Below are positions 8,429 to 16,321 of a stretch of 64,000 nt of DNA, piece by piece. Source of the stretch: Leucobacter sp. G161. Its GTDB lineage: Bacteria > Actinomycetota > Actinomycetes > Actinomycetales > Microbacteriaceae. The stretch spans positions 39,835-103,834 of the forward strand of contig NZ_LOHP01000078.1 in assembly GCF_001482305.1 (NCBI RefSeq), written 5' to 3'. The notes below the pieces were generated by a model. The model searched no databases. It was given only the letters and a program-made list of their open reading frames with translations, and was not told the DNA's origin. Position numbers and translations under genes: made by a program. Position 1 is the first letter of the stretch, and each line of letters starts with the position of its first letter.

Positions 8429-8752
8429 ATGCTTGCCGTCCTCGACACCCTCACCACCGTCGCCGCAGTCCTGCCCGCGAACATCGACATCTCCCCGAAC
8501 GATTCCGGCCTCCCCGGTATCGGCGCGCTGCGCACCGTCGTCGGCGCAGTGATGACGATCGGGCTGATCCTGTCTGTCCTCGCCCTCATCGTCTCCGCAG
8601 TGGTGTGGGGGTTCGGGTCGAACTCCTCCAACCCGCATCTCGCTTCCAGGGGGAAGGTCGGGGTGCTGATCTCTTGCGGTGCGGCGATCATCACCGGCGC
8701 ATCGGTCACGCTCATCAACTTCTTCTGGAACGTCGGCCAGACCGTCTCCTAA
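8429..8752 (+). CDS. Small two-helix membrane protein, DUF6112/VirB2-like (copy 2)
   Basis: This 107-residue protein is the second of two tandem paralogues. After ISPNDSGLPGIGALR it has two transmembrane helices (about residues 36-63 and 78-103) around a loop reading NSSNPHLASRGKVG, equivalent to the loop of copy 1. GAAGGAG precedes the ATG. Keeping two similar copies may allow a mixed filament or different channel roles; the sequence does not decide this. Confidence 0.7.
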   Translation: MLAVLDTLTTVAAVLPANIDISPNDSGLPGIGALRTVVGAVMTIGLILSVLALIVSAVVWGFGSNSSNPHLASRGKVGVLISCGAAIITGASVTLINFFWNVGQTVS

Positions 8753-8788
8753 CCCACCGCCTCTACCCGAAGAAGGGAGGGGAACCCC

Positions 8789-10231
8789 GTGGCTGGAATC
8801 TGCGACGTCCCCATCATCAGCAACGTCTGCGATGCCGTCGGCGAGGGCGCCGCCACCCTCGTGGCAGCCCCTTTCGACTGGCTCGCACAAGCCATCGGGC
8901 AGGCCGCGTCCTGGATCTTCCAGGGCGTGTGGGCACTGTTCGACTCCACGACCCTGGTCGATGTCACCGGGGCGGGCTACATCGGCGTGTACAACGTGAT
9001 CTTCGGGATCGCGATCTTCATCATGCTGATCTTCTTCTGCCTCCAACTCATCACCGGCCTCATCCGGCGCGACCCCACCGCCCTGTCCCGTGCAGCCCTG
9101 GGGCTCGCAAAGAGCGTGCTGGGGTCGTTCCTGGTGATCACCCTCACCGCGACCCTGCTCGAGGTCGTCGATCAGCTCTGCATCGGCATCATCCAAGCCA
9201 CCGGCAGCACGCTGGAAGAGATGGGCGGAAAGATCGGGGTGCTCGTTGCCGGGCTCACCGCGATCAACCTCACCGCCCCAGGAGCCGGAGCGATCATCAC
9301 GATCTTCCTCAGCTTCTTGGCGATCTGTGCCGCAGCGATCGTCTGGTTCTCACTCCTCATCCGGAAAGCCTTGATCCTCGTCGCAGTGGTGATGGCCCCC
9401 ATCGCCCTGTCCGGAGCGTCCTGGGATGCGACAAAGGGCTGGTTTGGGAAGTGGGCATCGTTCGTGCTCGCGTTGATCTTCTCCAAGCTCGTGATCGTGG
9501 TGGTGTTTCTCGTCGCCATCAATCAGGTCAACGCACCCATCGACTTGGACCTGTCCTCGATCGCGGATCCGATCGCGGGAATCGTGCTGATGTTTATCGC
9601 CGCGTTCGCCCCGTACATGGTGTACAAGTTCATCAGCTTCGTCGGCTTCGATATGTACCACGTTATGTCCGCCGAACAAGAGTCAAAGCAGTCGATGAAC
9701 CGGCCCATGCCGCTGCCCGGAAAGCCCGACGGTGCAGGACCGCAGAAGGTCCTCGACGGCGGCGACAGAAACGGTGGCAGCGGTGGAGGCGGTGGCGGGA
9801 ACCCTCCGCCACCGTCAGGCAAACCCACCCCGCCTGCAGGAGGCGGCGGATCCGCGCCTGCGGGTGGTGGGAGTGGCGCTGCTGCGGGATCTGGCGGTGC
9901 GGCTGCAGGTTCCGGTGGTGGTGCGGCAGCTGCGGGTGGTGCCGGGGCGGGAGCTGCGGCAGGGCCGGTCGGGATCGCCGCGGTTGCCGGGGCGAAGATC
10001 GCCAAGGGAGCTGCGGAAGCTGGCCCGAAGCTCGGCGGCGCGATCGGCCGCACCGCCGACAACCACGCCGGAGCCGCAGGCGAAGCACAAACCCCGCCAC
10101 CGCCCCCGGACCGCTCCACACCACCACCACCGAGCACGCCGCCCGCGAGCACGCCGCCGAAGGCACCGCCAGAGAATCCCGCAGGCGGGGACGCCCCACC
10201 GCCACCACCGAAGCCTGCCCCAAAGTCCTGA
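8789..10231 (+). CDS. VirB6/TrbL-like polytopic channel protein with Pro/Gly/Ala tail
   Basis: The 480-residue protein starts at a GTG after AAGGGAGGGG. Residues 1-295 contain six or more transmembrane helices, including IAIFIMLIFFCLQLITGLI and FVLALIFSKLVIVVVFLVAI, the pattern of VirB6/TrbL inner-membrane channel subunits of type IV secretion. From about residue 310 the sequence turns into long Gly/Ala/Pro low-complexity tracts, presumably an unstructured cytoplasmic tail. It sits between the VirB2-like pair and the SCO6880-family gene, the usual place for this subunit. Confidence 0.8.
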   Translation: MAGICDVPIISNVCDAVGEGAATLVAAPFDWLAQAIGQAASWIFQGVWALFDSTTLVDVTGAGYIGVYNVIFGIAIFIMLIFFCLQLITGLIRRDPTALSRAALGLAKSVLGSFLVITLTATLLEVVDQLCIGIIQATGSTLEEMGGKIGVLVAGLTAINLTAPGAGAIITIFLSFLAICAAAIVWFSLLIRKALILVAVVMAPIALSGASWDATKGWFGKWASFVLALIFSKLVIVVVFLVAINQVNAPIDLDLSSIADPIAGIVLMFIAAFAPYMVYKFISFVGFDMYHVMSAEQESKQSMNRPMPLPGKPDGAGPQKVLDGGDRNGGSGGGGGGNPPPPSGKPTPPAGGGGSAPAGGGSGAAAGSGGAAAGSGGGAAAAGGAGAGAAAGPVGIAAVAGAKIAKGAAEAGPKLGGAIGRTADNHAGAAGEAQTPPPPPDRSTPPPPSTPPASTPPKAPPENPAGGDAPPPPPKPAPKS

Positions 10232-10274
10232 TGCCGCCCCGCACCTGAAAGGAGAGAAGAAAGCACGTCCGTCA

Positions 10275-10310
10275 CGCGGGCGGCAACCCCAAACCGGGTT
10301 GCCGCCCGCG
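10275..10310 (+). terminator. Strong hairpin inside the transfer operon
   Basis: A perfect 15-bp stem (10275-10289 with 10296-10310, loop CAAACC) is followed by TCTTTGTGTT. It looks like an intrinsic terminator or attenuator between the VirB6-like gene and the SCO6880-family gene. Copies of the operon motif flank it on each side: CGCACCTGA at 10240-10248 and CGTACCTGA at 10321-10329. Partial termination here would lower expression of the downstream ATPase genes relative to the channel subunits. Confidence 0.7.
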
Positions 10311-10366
10311 TCTTTGTGTTCGTACCTGACCTGCACGCACCCGTCGTTGTTTTCAGGAGGAACCGC

Positions 10367-11827
10367 ATGAGTACCGCATCCACGCAGAACGAGTTTGAAC
10401 TGTCCCCGGTGAAGTTCTCCCGCCTCACCAAACGCGGCATCATCCTTGGTCTTTCCCTTCCGCAGGTGATCGCGCTCTCCATCGCCGTGGCCGTGTTCAT
10501 CGCTTCCCTCTACACCGGCGGTCCTGCAGCGCTCTACACCGCACCCATCTGGGGCACCGCCGCAGCGCTCGCCTGGATCCCCGTCAGCGGACGCAAGCTC
10601 GTCGAATGGGTGCCCATCTCCCTGCACTGGCTCCTCCGCAGCACCCTGAAGCAGACCCCGTACCGTCGCCGGATCGTCAAGCCCCGCCCAGCCGGGACAC
10701 TCGCCCTCCCCGGAGACGCAGCACCACTGCGGCAATACGAAGACCCAGAGACCGGGGCGGTTATGGTGCACGACCCACACGCCCAGACGTTGACGGCGCT
10801 GTTGGAGGTGACGCACCCGTCGTTCATCCTTCTCGACCCGGGCGAGCAGGAACGCCGCGTCCATGCCTGGGGCAGGGTGCTGTCCACCGCATGCCGCTCC
10901 ACCCGCATCGCCCGCCTCCAGGTGCTCGAGCACACCGTCCCTGACTCCGGGTCGGGGCTTGCGCAGTGGTGGGCAGAACACGGCAACGACGACGACTCGT
11001 GGGTCGCCCGCACCTACCGGGAACTCATCGACCGGGCAGGCCCCGCAGGGGAACGCCACATCTCCACCATCTCCCTCTCCCTGGATATGCGGGCGGCATT
11101 CCGCGCGATCCGCACCGCAGGCGGAAGCCTGAAAGGGGCAGCCGTCGTCTTGAAACAAGAAATGGACACCCTCACCACCGCGCTGCGCACCGCGGACCTG
11201 AAACCATCCGACTGGTACACGCCAGGGCAACTCGCGATCATGCTGCGCTCCGCCTACGACCCGGCAATCGCCGCGACCCTGGAACGCTCCGGAGACATCG
11301 GACAAGACCTCGCCGCCGCAGGCCCCGTCGCAGTCGAAGAAACATGGGACGGGCTTCGCTCCGACAGCGCGCATCACGCGGTGCTATGGATCAGCGAGTG
11401 GCCACGATCCCTCGTCTACCCAGGCTTCCTCGCACCCGTCCTACTGACTTCCGGGATCAGGCGCGCATTCACGCTGCTGTGCGACCCGATCCGCTCCGAT
11501 CAGGCAGCCCGCGACATCCGCAAGAAGAAAACCGAATACATCTCAGACGCAGCCCAACGACAGAAAGTCGGTCAGATCGAAGACGCCCAACAGGCCGCCG
11601 AATATCAAGACGTGATGCAGCAGGAAGCAGACCTCACCAGCGGTCACGGAGTCCTCCGCTACACCGGCCTCCTCGCAGTTTCCGCCCCTACTGCAGACGA
11701 GCTGGAGGCTGCCGTGTCTGCGATCGAGCAGGCAGCGATCCAGGCCTCGTGCGAGACGCGGCGGCTCGTCGGGCAGCAGGCGCAAGCGTTCGTCGCGGCG
11801 GCGCTACCGCTGTGCCGGGGAATCTAA
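10367..11827 (+). CDS. SCO6880-family type IV secretion membrane protein
   Basis: This 486-residue protein starts at the ATG after CAGGAGG. Two close transmembrane helices lie at about residues 27-68 (VIALSIAVAVFIASLYTG and APIWGTAAALAWIPVSG), followed by a large cytoplasmic part with no Walker motif. It matches SCO6880-type proteins that precede the VirB4 ATPase in actinobacterial transfer loci and are thought to act as the VirB3 plus VirB4 N-terminal equivalent. In this element the normal neighbour virB4 has been pushed 1.85 kb away by an antisense nuclease gene, whose stop overlaps this stop by 4 bases. Confidence 0.75.
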   Translation: MSTASTQNEFELSPVKFSRLTKRGIILGLSLPQVIALSIAVAVFIASLYTGGPAALYTAPIWGTAAALAWIPVSGRKLVEWVPISLHWLLRSTLKQTPYRRRIVKPRPAGTLALPGDAAPLRQYEDPETGAVMVHDPHAQTLTALLEVTHPSFILLDPGEQERRVHAWGRVLSTACRSTRIARLQVLEHTVPDSGSGLAQWWAEHGNDDDSWVARTYRELIDRAGPAGERHISTISLSLDMRAAFRAIRTAGGSLKGAAVVLKQEMDTLTTALRTADLKPSDWYTPGQLAIMLRSAYDPAIAATLERSGDIGQDLAAAGPVAVEETWDGLRSDSAHHAVLWISEWPRSLVYPGFLAPVLLTSGIRRAFTLLCDPIRSDQAARDIRKKKTEYISDAAQRQKVGQIEDAQQAAEYQDVMQQEADLTSGHGVLRYTGLLAVSAPTADELEAAVSAIEQAAIQASCETRRLVGQQAQAFVAAALPLCRGI

Positions 11828-13620
11828 GGGTTGAGCTTAGGAGGATCCGTAATCCCGCGGAGTTCATTGTGTTCCGGGATCCCTGGAACTCCCCACGGAG
11901 AGACTACAAGATCCCTGTTATCAGCCCCGACTCGCCCGAGCAGGAAGACCTTAATCCCCTCGTCGCCGTGCGGGACGATGCGAATCGGATGGTCCTTACT
12001 GTTGTTAGCTTCGATTGCGGCGATGATCTCTTCTGAGTTCGCGATCTCAGCATGCCTGATGGCGAAACGAGCCGGACCCAATGCTATCTTCCGCGAAAGC
12101 AGTTCCACGACAAGCTTCTCTTGATCGATGACAATCGCTCCTGCTCCGTCGCGAATCATTTCGATCAAGTGTGGGGTCAAAGAGTCAGTGAGAGTTCCGT
12201 TCAAGGTGGATTTGAACGGATGGATGACGATGCTCCCCTCAAGGAGAAGCCGCACGATCCTTACGGTAAGGCGATCTTGATTGGTGATCGTTTCAGGCAC
12301 CGGAAGCGTGAGTTGCAGTTCCCTCTCGATGATGGCCAAGTCCTCTATGAGAAGCACGGATTCACTTGCCAGATAATCTTCCTTGCTTTCTTGCGGGCCA
12401 GAGTTGATTTGCCCGCCCATGAAGGACTGAAAGAGGTTGCCATTCACGACAAGGCGGATTTTCTGCGGCGTCAAGGTATCTGCGACAAAACGTGCCCCAA
12501 TCACCGCTTCTGAGGCTGGTATGCCTCCGAATTTGTGGGTGAATGTGAACGTTCCTTGTAGGTTGTCGCGTTCGGGCTTTGGGAGGTCGAAGAAGAGTGA
12601 GACGTCGATGCCGCCGTTGATAGTAGCGCGAAGGGTTGCGCCTCCGTACCCCCTGCCGAAGTGCGTTGTACGCCCGGCGTATGACCGGATGAGCACGTCC
12701 TCGTCGTCAACGACTTGGAACTCGACTGGCACGTCATCGAGCAGTGGCTTTGATGGAGGAGTCATCAGTTGAGCTGTATCTGAAGGCAGGGATAGTTGGG
12801 ACCAGCTCGGCGCGTGGAACTTTACGTCTTTCAGATATTCAGATGTCAGAGTAAGTGTCTCGTTGTCTCCATATCGGAGTACACGGTCGGCGCGGTCAGC
12901 AAGCTCCTCTTCATGAATCGGGATCTCGATCCGCAGGCTCTCGAGGCCTACTGGCTCTCGCTGCTGGGCAAGAGGATGCTTGGGCTCTAGAGTCTCGATG
13001 TACTGACCGTTGACGAGAGTGTGCCCGGCACGCCAGTTCGGACTTCTAGCATCTGCGAGTTCCTGGATACCTTCGATCGCCTTTTGGTACTCGTCTGCGC
13101 CGTCAAGAGCGTGTCGATCGAGGTGGATCTTCTTGAGAGCATCAATTAGCGGTTCTCTGGTTGCCCAGTGGAGAAGGTCCGGGAAGCGAGCCATTAGCTC
13201 ATCAAGTCGTGCTCTCCCCATGATTGAGATGCGGAGCTTCGTCGCCTTGTTGAGGCTGCGGATGTAATCTCGCTCGCCTACAGTCGGATTCCGAGGAATA
13301 ATGAGGGTCCACTGCTTCGGGGAGAGCTTGACTGCTGCGGAGAATGATCGCTTAATCTGTGGTTTTCGAGAGCGTGCCCACCCTCCTGAGAATCCTTCTG
13401 GGAAAAACTTGAGCTGGTAAATATGCAAGAGCTTCGAGCCCTTGCGAACATCGATGTCAATGCCTCCATCGCCTCCGCGCCCGTCAATGACGTCGACCTG
13501 AAGCTCGGGGTCATCTGTGAGGTGCAGCCGAGTAATCAAAGGCTCGACAAAGCGGTCAAAGGTGGGTTGGTCCAACCTGTCCCACTGAACTTGACCATCG
13601 ACTCCCGGCATGCTCTCCAT
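11824..13620 (-). CDS. PD-(D/E)xK nuclease-domain protein, antisense cargo gene (candidate defence effector)
   Basis: The 598-residue product has an N-terminal Mrr-like nuclease domain: a helix with FVEPL near residue 25, the metal-binding motif GGDGGIDI at about 49-56, and YQLKFF at 68-73 giving the Q-x-K signature. The block TLIIPRNPTVGERDYI near 113-128 also suits restriction-type nucleases. Residues from about 190 to the end are beta-rich and match nothing I recognise. I chose the ATG at 13620 (GGGAGA upstream); a longer open frame to 14016 would run into virB4. GC is about 52-55% in two 60-base lines counted by hand, well below the flanks, so the gene looks recently acquired. It is inserted exactly between two core transfer genes. 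Confidence 0.75.
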   Translation of the reverse strand: MESMPGVDGQVQWDRLDQPTFDRFVEPLITRLHLTDDPELQVDVIDGRGGDGGIDIDVRKGSKLLHIYQLKFFPEGFSGGWARSRKPQIKRSFSAAVKLSPKQWTLIIPRNPTVGERDYIRSLNKATKLRISIMGRARLDELMARFPDLLHWATREPLIDALKKIHLDRHALDGADEYQKAIEGIQELADARSPNWRAGHTLVNGQYIETLEPKHPLAQQREPVGLESLRIEIPIHEEELADRADRVLRYGDNETLTLTSEYLKDVKFHAPSWSQLSLPSDTAQLMTPPSKPLLDDVPVEFQVVDDEDVLIRSYAGRTTHFGRGYGGATLRATINGGIDVSLFFDLPKPERDNLQGTFTFTHKFGGIPASEAVIGARFVADTLTPQKIRLVVNGNLFQSFMGGQINSGPQESKEDYLASESVLLIEDLAIIERELQLTLPVPETITNQDRLTVRIVRLLLEGSIVIHPFKSTLNGTLTDSLTPHLIEMIRDGAGAIVIDQEKLVVELLSRKIALGPARFAIRHAEIANSEEIIAAIEANNSKDHPIRIVPHGDEGIKVFLLGRVGADNRDLVVSPWGVPGIPEHNELRGITDPPKLNP

Positions 13621-13626
13621 TCTCCC

Positions 13627-13659
13627 ATCTGCCTCTGACGTACCTGTCTTCAAGCAGAT
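13627..13659 (+). promoter_or_regulatory. Hairpin with CGTACCTGT in the loop before virB4 (copy 4)
   Basis: A 6-bp inverted repeat (ATCTGC at 13627-13632 with GCAGAT at 13654-13659) encloses CGTACCTGT at 13639-13647, the same loop motif class seen earlier in the operon. It lies in the 54-base divergent gap between the antisense nuclease gene and virB4, just before virB4's GGAGAGG ribosome binding site. The nuclease insertion therefore left the element in front of virB4. Confidence 0.45.
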
Positions 13660-13674
13660 TGGAGAGGCACCAAG

Positions 13675-15198
13675 ATGGCACGTCAGAACACGCAGAAGAA
13701 GCTCTACTCCACCGTCTTGGTCGAAGACGGCACGGGCCGCAAACACCGCAAGGCACGCGAACGCGCGGCCCGCCAGGTCATCGCCCGCGATCATGCCGAG
13801 CAGCGTGCAACGGAGAAAGCGAAGCTTGCGGCGGAGCGTGAGGAGGCGCGCTCCACGAGCCATCTTCCCAGGAGCGGCGAGCCGGGGCCTGCGGGGTTGC
13901 GTTCGTATCGGCGGTTCCGGGTGCCTGCGCATCAGGACACGTCCGCTGCGTTGCAGGGTGCGTACCCGTTCCTGGCTGAAGGAGGGCTCGGGTCGCAGGG
14001 GGTGTTCGTCGGGCAAGACATGTACTCCGGCGGGTCGTTCGTGTATGACCCGTGGGTGCTCTATCAGCGGGGCATCATCACAGCCCCGAACCTTGTGCTC
14101 GCGGGCATCGTCGGTTCCGGGAAGTCATCGCTCGCGAAGAGCCTGTACACCAGGTCGATCCCCTTCGGCAGGCGCGTGTATGTCCCCGGCGATCCGAAAG
14201 GGGAACATACCGCGGTCGCTGAGGCTGTCGGTGGGAAGGCGATTGTTCTCGGGCATGGGTTGAAGAATCGTCTGAATCCGCTCGATGAGGGGTACCGTCC
14301 CGCAGGGCTTTCCGACAGTGAGTGGGCGTCCACGGTCGCGTCGCGTCGTCGGGATCTGATCGGTGCGCTGGCCGAGACCGTGTTGGAGCGGTCGTTGTCT
14401 CCGTTGGAGCACACGGTGATCGATATTGCGCTGCAGGCGGTGGTGTCGTCTGCGTCGGTTCCTATCCTCCCGATGGTTGTCGACCGTATCCTCCGCCCTG
14501 ACAGCGGTGATGATGAGCGGCTCGCAGAAGACGGCCGCATGGTTGGGCATGCGTTGCGTCGCCTCGTCTCCGGTGATCTCGCTGGTCTCTTTGACGGGCC
14601 ATCGACGGTGACGTTCGACCCGACGTTGCCGATGATCACCCTCGACTTGTCACGGGTGGTGGAGAACTCGACCCTGATCTCGGTGCTGATGACGTGCTCG
14701 TCGGCGTGGATGGAATCCGCGCTGCTTGATCCGAACGGCGGTCAGCGGTGGGTGGTCTATGACGAGGCATGGCGACTCATGTCACACCCTGCCCTGTTGA
14801 AGCGGATGGATGCGCATTGGCGGCTCGCCCGGCATTACGGGATCGCGAATCTACTCATCTTCCACAAGCTCACCGACCTCGACAACGTCGGCGATCAGGG
14901 CTCTGCCATGCGATCCCTCGCCAACAGTCTGCTGGCGAACGCGGAATCACGGATCATCTACCGGCAAGAATCCGACCAGATCGGGACCACCGGCAAGACC
15001 CTCGGACTTACCGGCACTCAACAGAAACTTCTCCCGTCGCTTGGCACCGGACAGGGGCTCTGGCGGATCAAAGAATCCTCCTACGTCGTTCAGCACCAGC
15101 TACATCCCGAGGAACTCCGGGCCTTCGACACGACCCAGCGCATGACGCAGACCGCCAAATCTCGCCCGGAGACCGACAACGCGGAGACGTTGTCATGA
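13675..15198 (+). CDS. VirB4-family conjugation ATPase
   Basis: This 507-residue protein powers substrate transfer through the type IV channel. The C-terminal RecA/HerA-like ATPase is clear: Walker A GIVGSGKSS at about residues 144-152, DPKGEH shortly after, and Walker B WVVYDEAW near 360, followed by a HKLTDLDNVG block typical of VirB4/TraC proteins. The N-terminal membrane-interacting part is short because that role is probably supplied by the separate SCO6880-family protein. A GGAGAGG site precedes the ATG; the stop overlaps the next gene (ATGA). Confidence 0.88.
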   Translation: MARQNTQKKLYSTVLVEDGTGRKHRKARERAARQVIARDHAEQRATEKAKLAAEREEARSTSHLPRSGEPGPAGLRSYRRFRVPAHQDTSAALQGAYPFLAEGGLGSQGVFVGQDMYSGGSFVYDPWVLYQRGIITAPNLVLAGIVGSGKSSLAKSLYTRSIPFGRRVYVPGDPKGEHTAVAEAVGGKAIVLGHGLKNRLNPLDEGYRPAGLSDSEWASTVASRRRDLIGALAETVLERSLSPLEHTVIDIALQAVVSSASVPILPMVVDRILRPDSGDDERLAEDGRMVGHALRRLVSGDLAGLFDGPSTVTFDPTLPMITLDLSRVVENSTLISVLMTCSSAWMESALLDPNGGQRWVVYDEAWRLMSHPALLKRMDAHWRLARHYGIANLLIFHKLTDLDNVGDQGSAMRSLANSLLANAESRIIYRQESDQIGTTGKTLGLTGTQQKLLPSLGTGQGLWRIKESSYVVQHQLHPEELRAFDTTQRMTQTAKSRPETDNAETLS

Positions 15199-15716
15199 CG
15201 CCGGATGAGGACTTCGAGTCGCAGCAGAGTTCCCCGGAGGTGGTGGGCGCACCGGGGCGGCTCTTCGAAGAGGAGCTGTCGCGGAACATGATGGCGTTGC
15301 ACGACGGAATGCACGCCCTCGGCAGCACCTACAACAAGCACGTGTTCCTGGCGTTCGAAGACCCACTCACGTTCGGCGCCGGACACTATGTGTTCTATCC
15401 GCTCGAGGGGCACGGGTCACGGTTCGCCGTCACGGAGCTCTACACGGGCACTGATTGGCAAGACGACGAACGCGTCCCGACCTCCTGGTCGTGGGAATCT
15501 GAAGTCCACGTGCCGAGCACGGATGGTTCGTATCCATGGGTGACCATCGCTGAGGGTGAGATCGCCTCTGACAACTACGAGCAGCTTCTGCAGGTGACCG
15601 AGAACTGGGCGGAGACCACGTATCAGTTGGCTGAGCGGGCAGACGCCCTCACCCAGGACCCCGTCGATCGTGGAGATGCGGCACGGTCGGGGCCGGGTCG
15701 CACCTTCCTGGCATGA
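15195..15716 (+). CDS. Conserved transfer-operon protein, unknown function
   Basis: This 173-residue acidic soluble protein overlaps both neighbours by 4 bases, so it is translated as part of the virB4-virD4 segment. It holds an aromatic-rich central part (AFEDPLTFGAGHYVFYPLEG, then WSWESEVHVP) and no membrane helix. I do not recognise the family. Co-translation between the two motor ATPases suggests a structural or regulatory partner of one of them. Confidence 0.65.
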   Translation: MTPDEDFESQQSSPEVVGAPGRLFEEELSRNMMALHDGMHALGSTYNKHVFLAFEDPLTFGAGHYVFYPLEGHGSRFAVTELYTGTDWQDDERVPTSWSWESEVHVPSTDGSYPWVTIAEGEIASDNYEQLLQVTENWAETTYQLAERADALTQDPVDRGDAARSGPGRTFLA

Positions 15717-16255
15717 ACCTTCGACGACGCCTTCGCGCACGCACACCCGACACCCCAGCCTCCGCTGAGAGCGTTCCGCGGGTGGTGGTACCTGCGGTGT
15801 TGCCACAGATCCTCCTCGAAGCCGTCTCCGACACGAGTCTCGTCGTCACCGTGAACGGCGACAGGCTCGCCGCGGCCCCGATCACCCGCGACGAGATCAC
15901 TGCGACGGTCACGGAGCTCGTCGCCCGGTTCGCATCACCGACACGGGTCGAAGTGAGAGAACTCGACGGCCGCGCGCACGCAGACATCCTCACCCCACCC
16001 GCACCGCGCTCACCGTTCGCGCCACCCGAACCTGCCGAAGCTCCGGTCGCGGTGCCGAGCCTGATGGAGTTCACCGCCGAGGGGTTTGTCCCTGGTGAAG
16101 ACGTCGCGGTGGCGATCATCCTGCGGCACGCCTCCGCGGACCACACAGGGAAAGCCCGTGCCCTGATCGATCGGGGCGAGAAGCCTGCACTCGATGGCGA
16201 GGTCGTTTTGCTCGGCCGGATCTCAGGGACGACGTCGATACAGCCTGTCGACTGA
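15713..16255 (+). CDS. Conserved transfer-operon protein, unknown function
   Basis: This 180-residue protein begins with a basic stretch (NLRRRLRAR) and has an ordered region around residues 28-95 that resembles a small alpha/beta domain (VVTVNGDRLAAAPITRDEIT and on), then a Pro-rich linker and a short C-terminal domain ending GEVVLLGRISGTTSIQPVD. No catalytic motif is visible. Its ATG overlaps the previous stop. It lies directly before the coupling protein gene and may be an accessory of it. Confidence 0.6.
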   Translation: MNLRRRLRARTPDTPASAESVPRVVVPAVLPQILLEAVSDTSLVVTVNGDRLAAAPITRDEITATVTELVARFASPTRVEVRELDGRAHADILTPPAPRSPFAPPEPAEAPVAVPSLMEFTAEGFVPGEDVAVAIILRHASADHTGKARALIDRGEKPALDGEVVLLGRISGTTSIQPVD

Positions 16256-16266
16256 TCAGGCGCGCG

Positions 16267-16308
16267 CGTACCTGTTCTCCTGACCCCGCCCTGTGTGGTG
16301 GGGTCAGG
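16267..16308 (+). promoter_or_regulatory. CGTACCTGT motif and 9-bp hairpin before virD4 (copy 5)
   Basis: CGTACCTGT is at 16267-16275 and is followed by a perfect 9-bp stem, CCTGACCCC at 16279-16287 with GGGGTCAGG at 16300-16308. Here the motif precedes the stem rather than sitting in the loop. The right arm of the stem merges with the ribosome binding site (CAGGAAGG) of virD4, so folding of the RNA would hide it; this is a plausible translational control. Confidence 0.5.
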
Positions 16309-16321
16309 AAGGCCATCTGCC

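Noticed and set aside
12988..14016. N-terminal extension of the nuclease gene to 14016
   Set aside because: The extension would overlap the start of virB4, and GC-rich Arg-laden residues before MESMPG look unlike the rest; the ATG at 13620 has a ribosome binding site.
14064..14639. 191-codon open frame antisense to virB4
   Set aside because: Ser/Arg-rich shadow of the ATPase domain.
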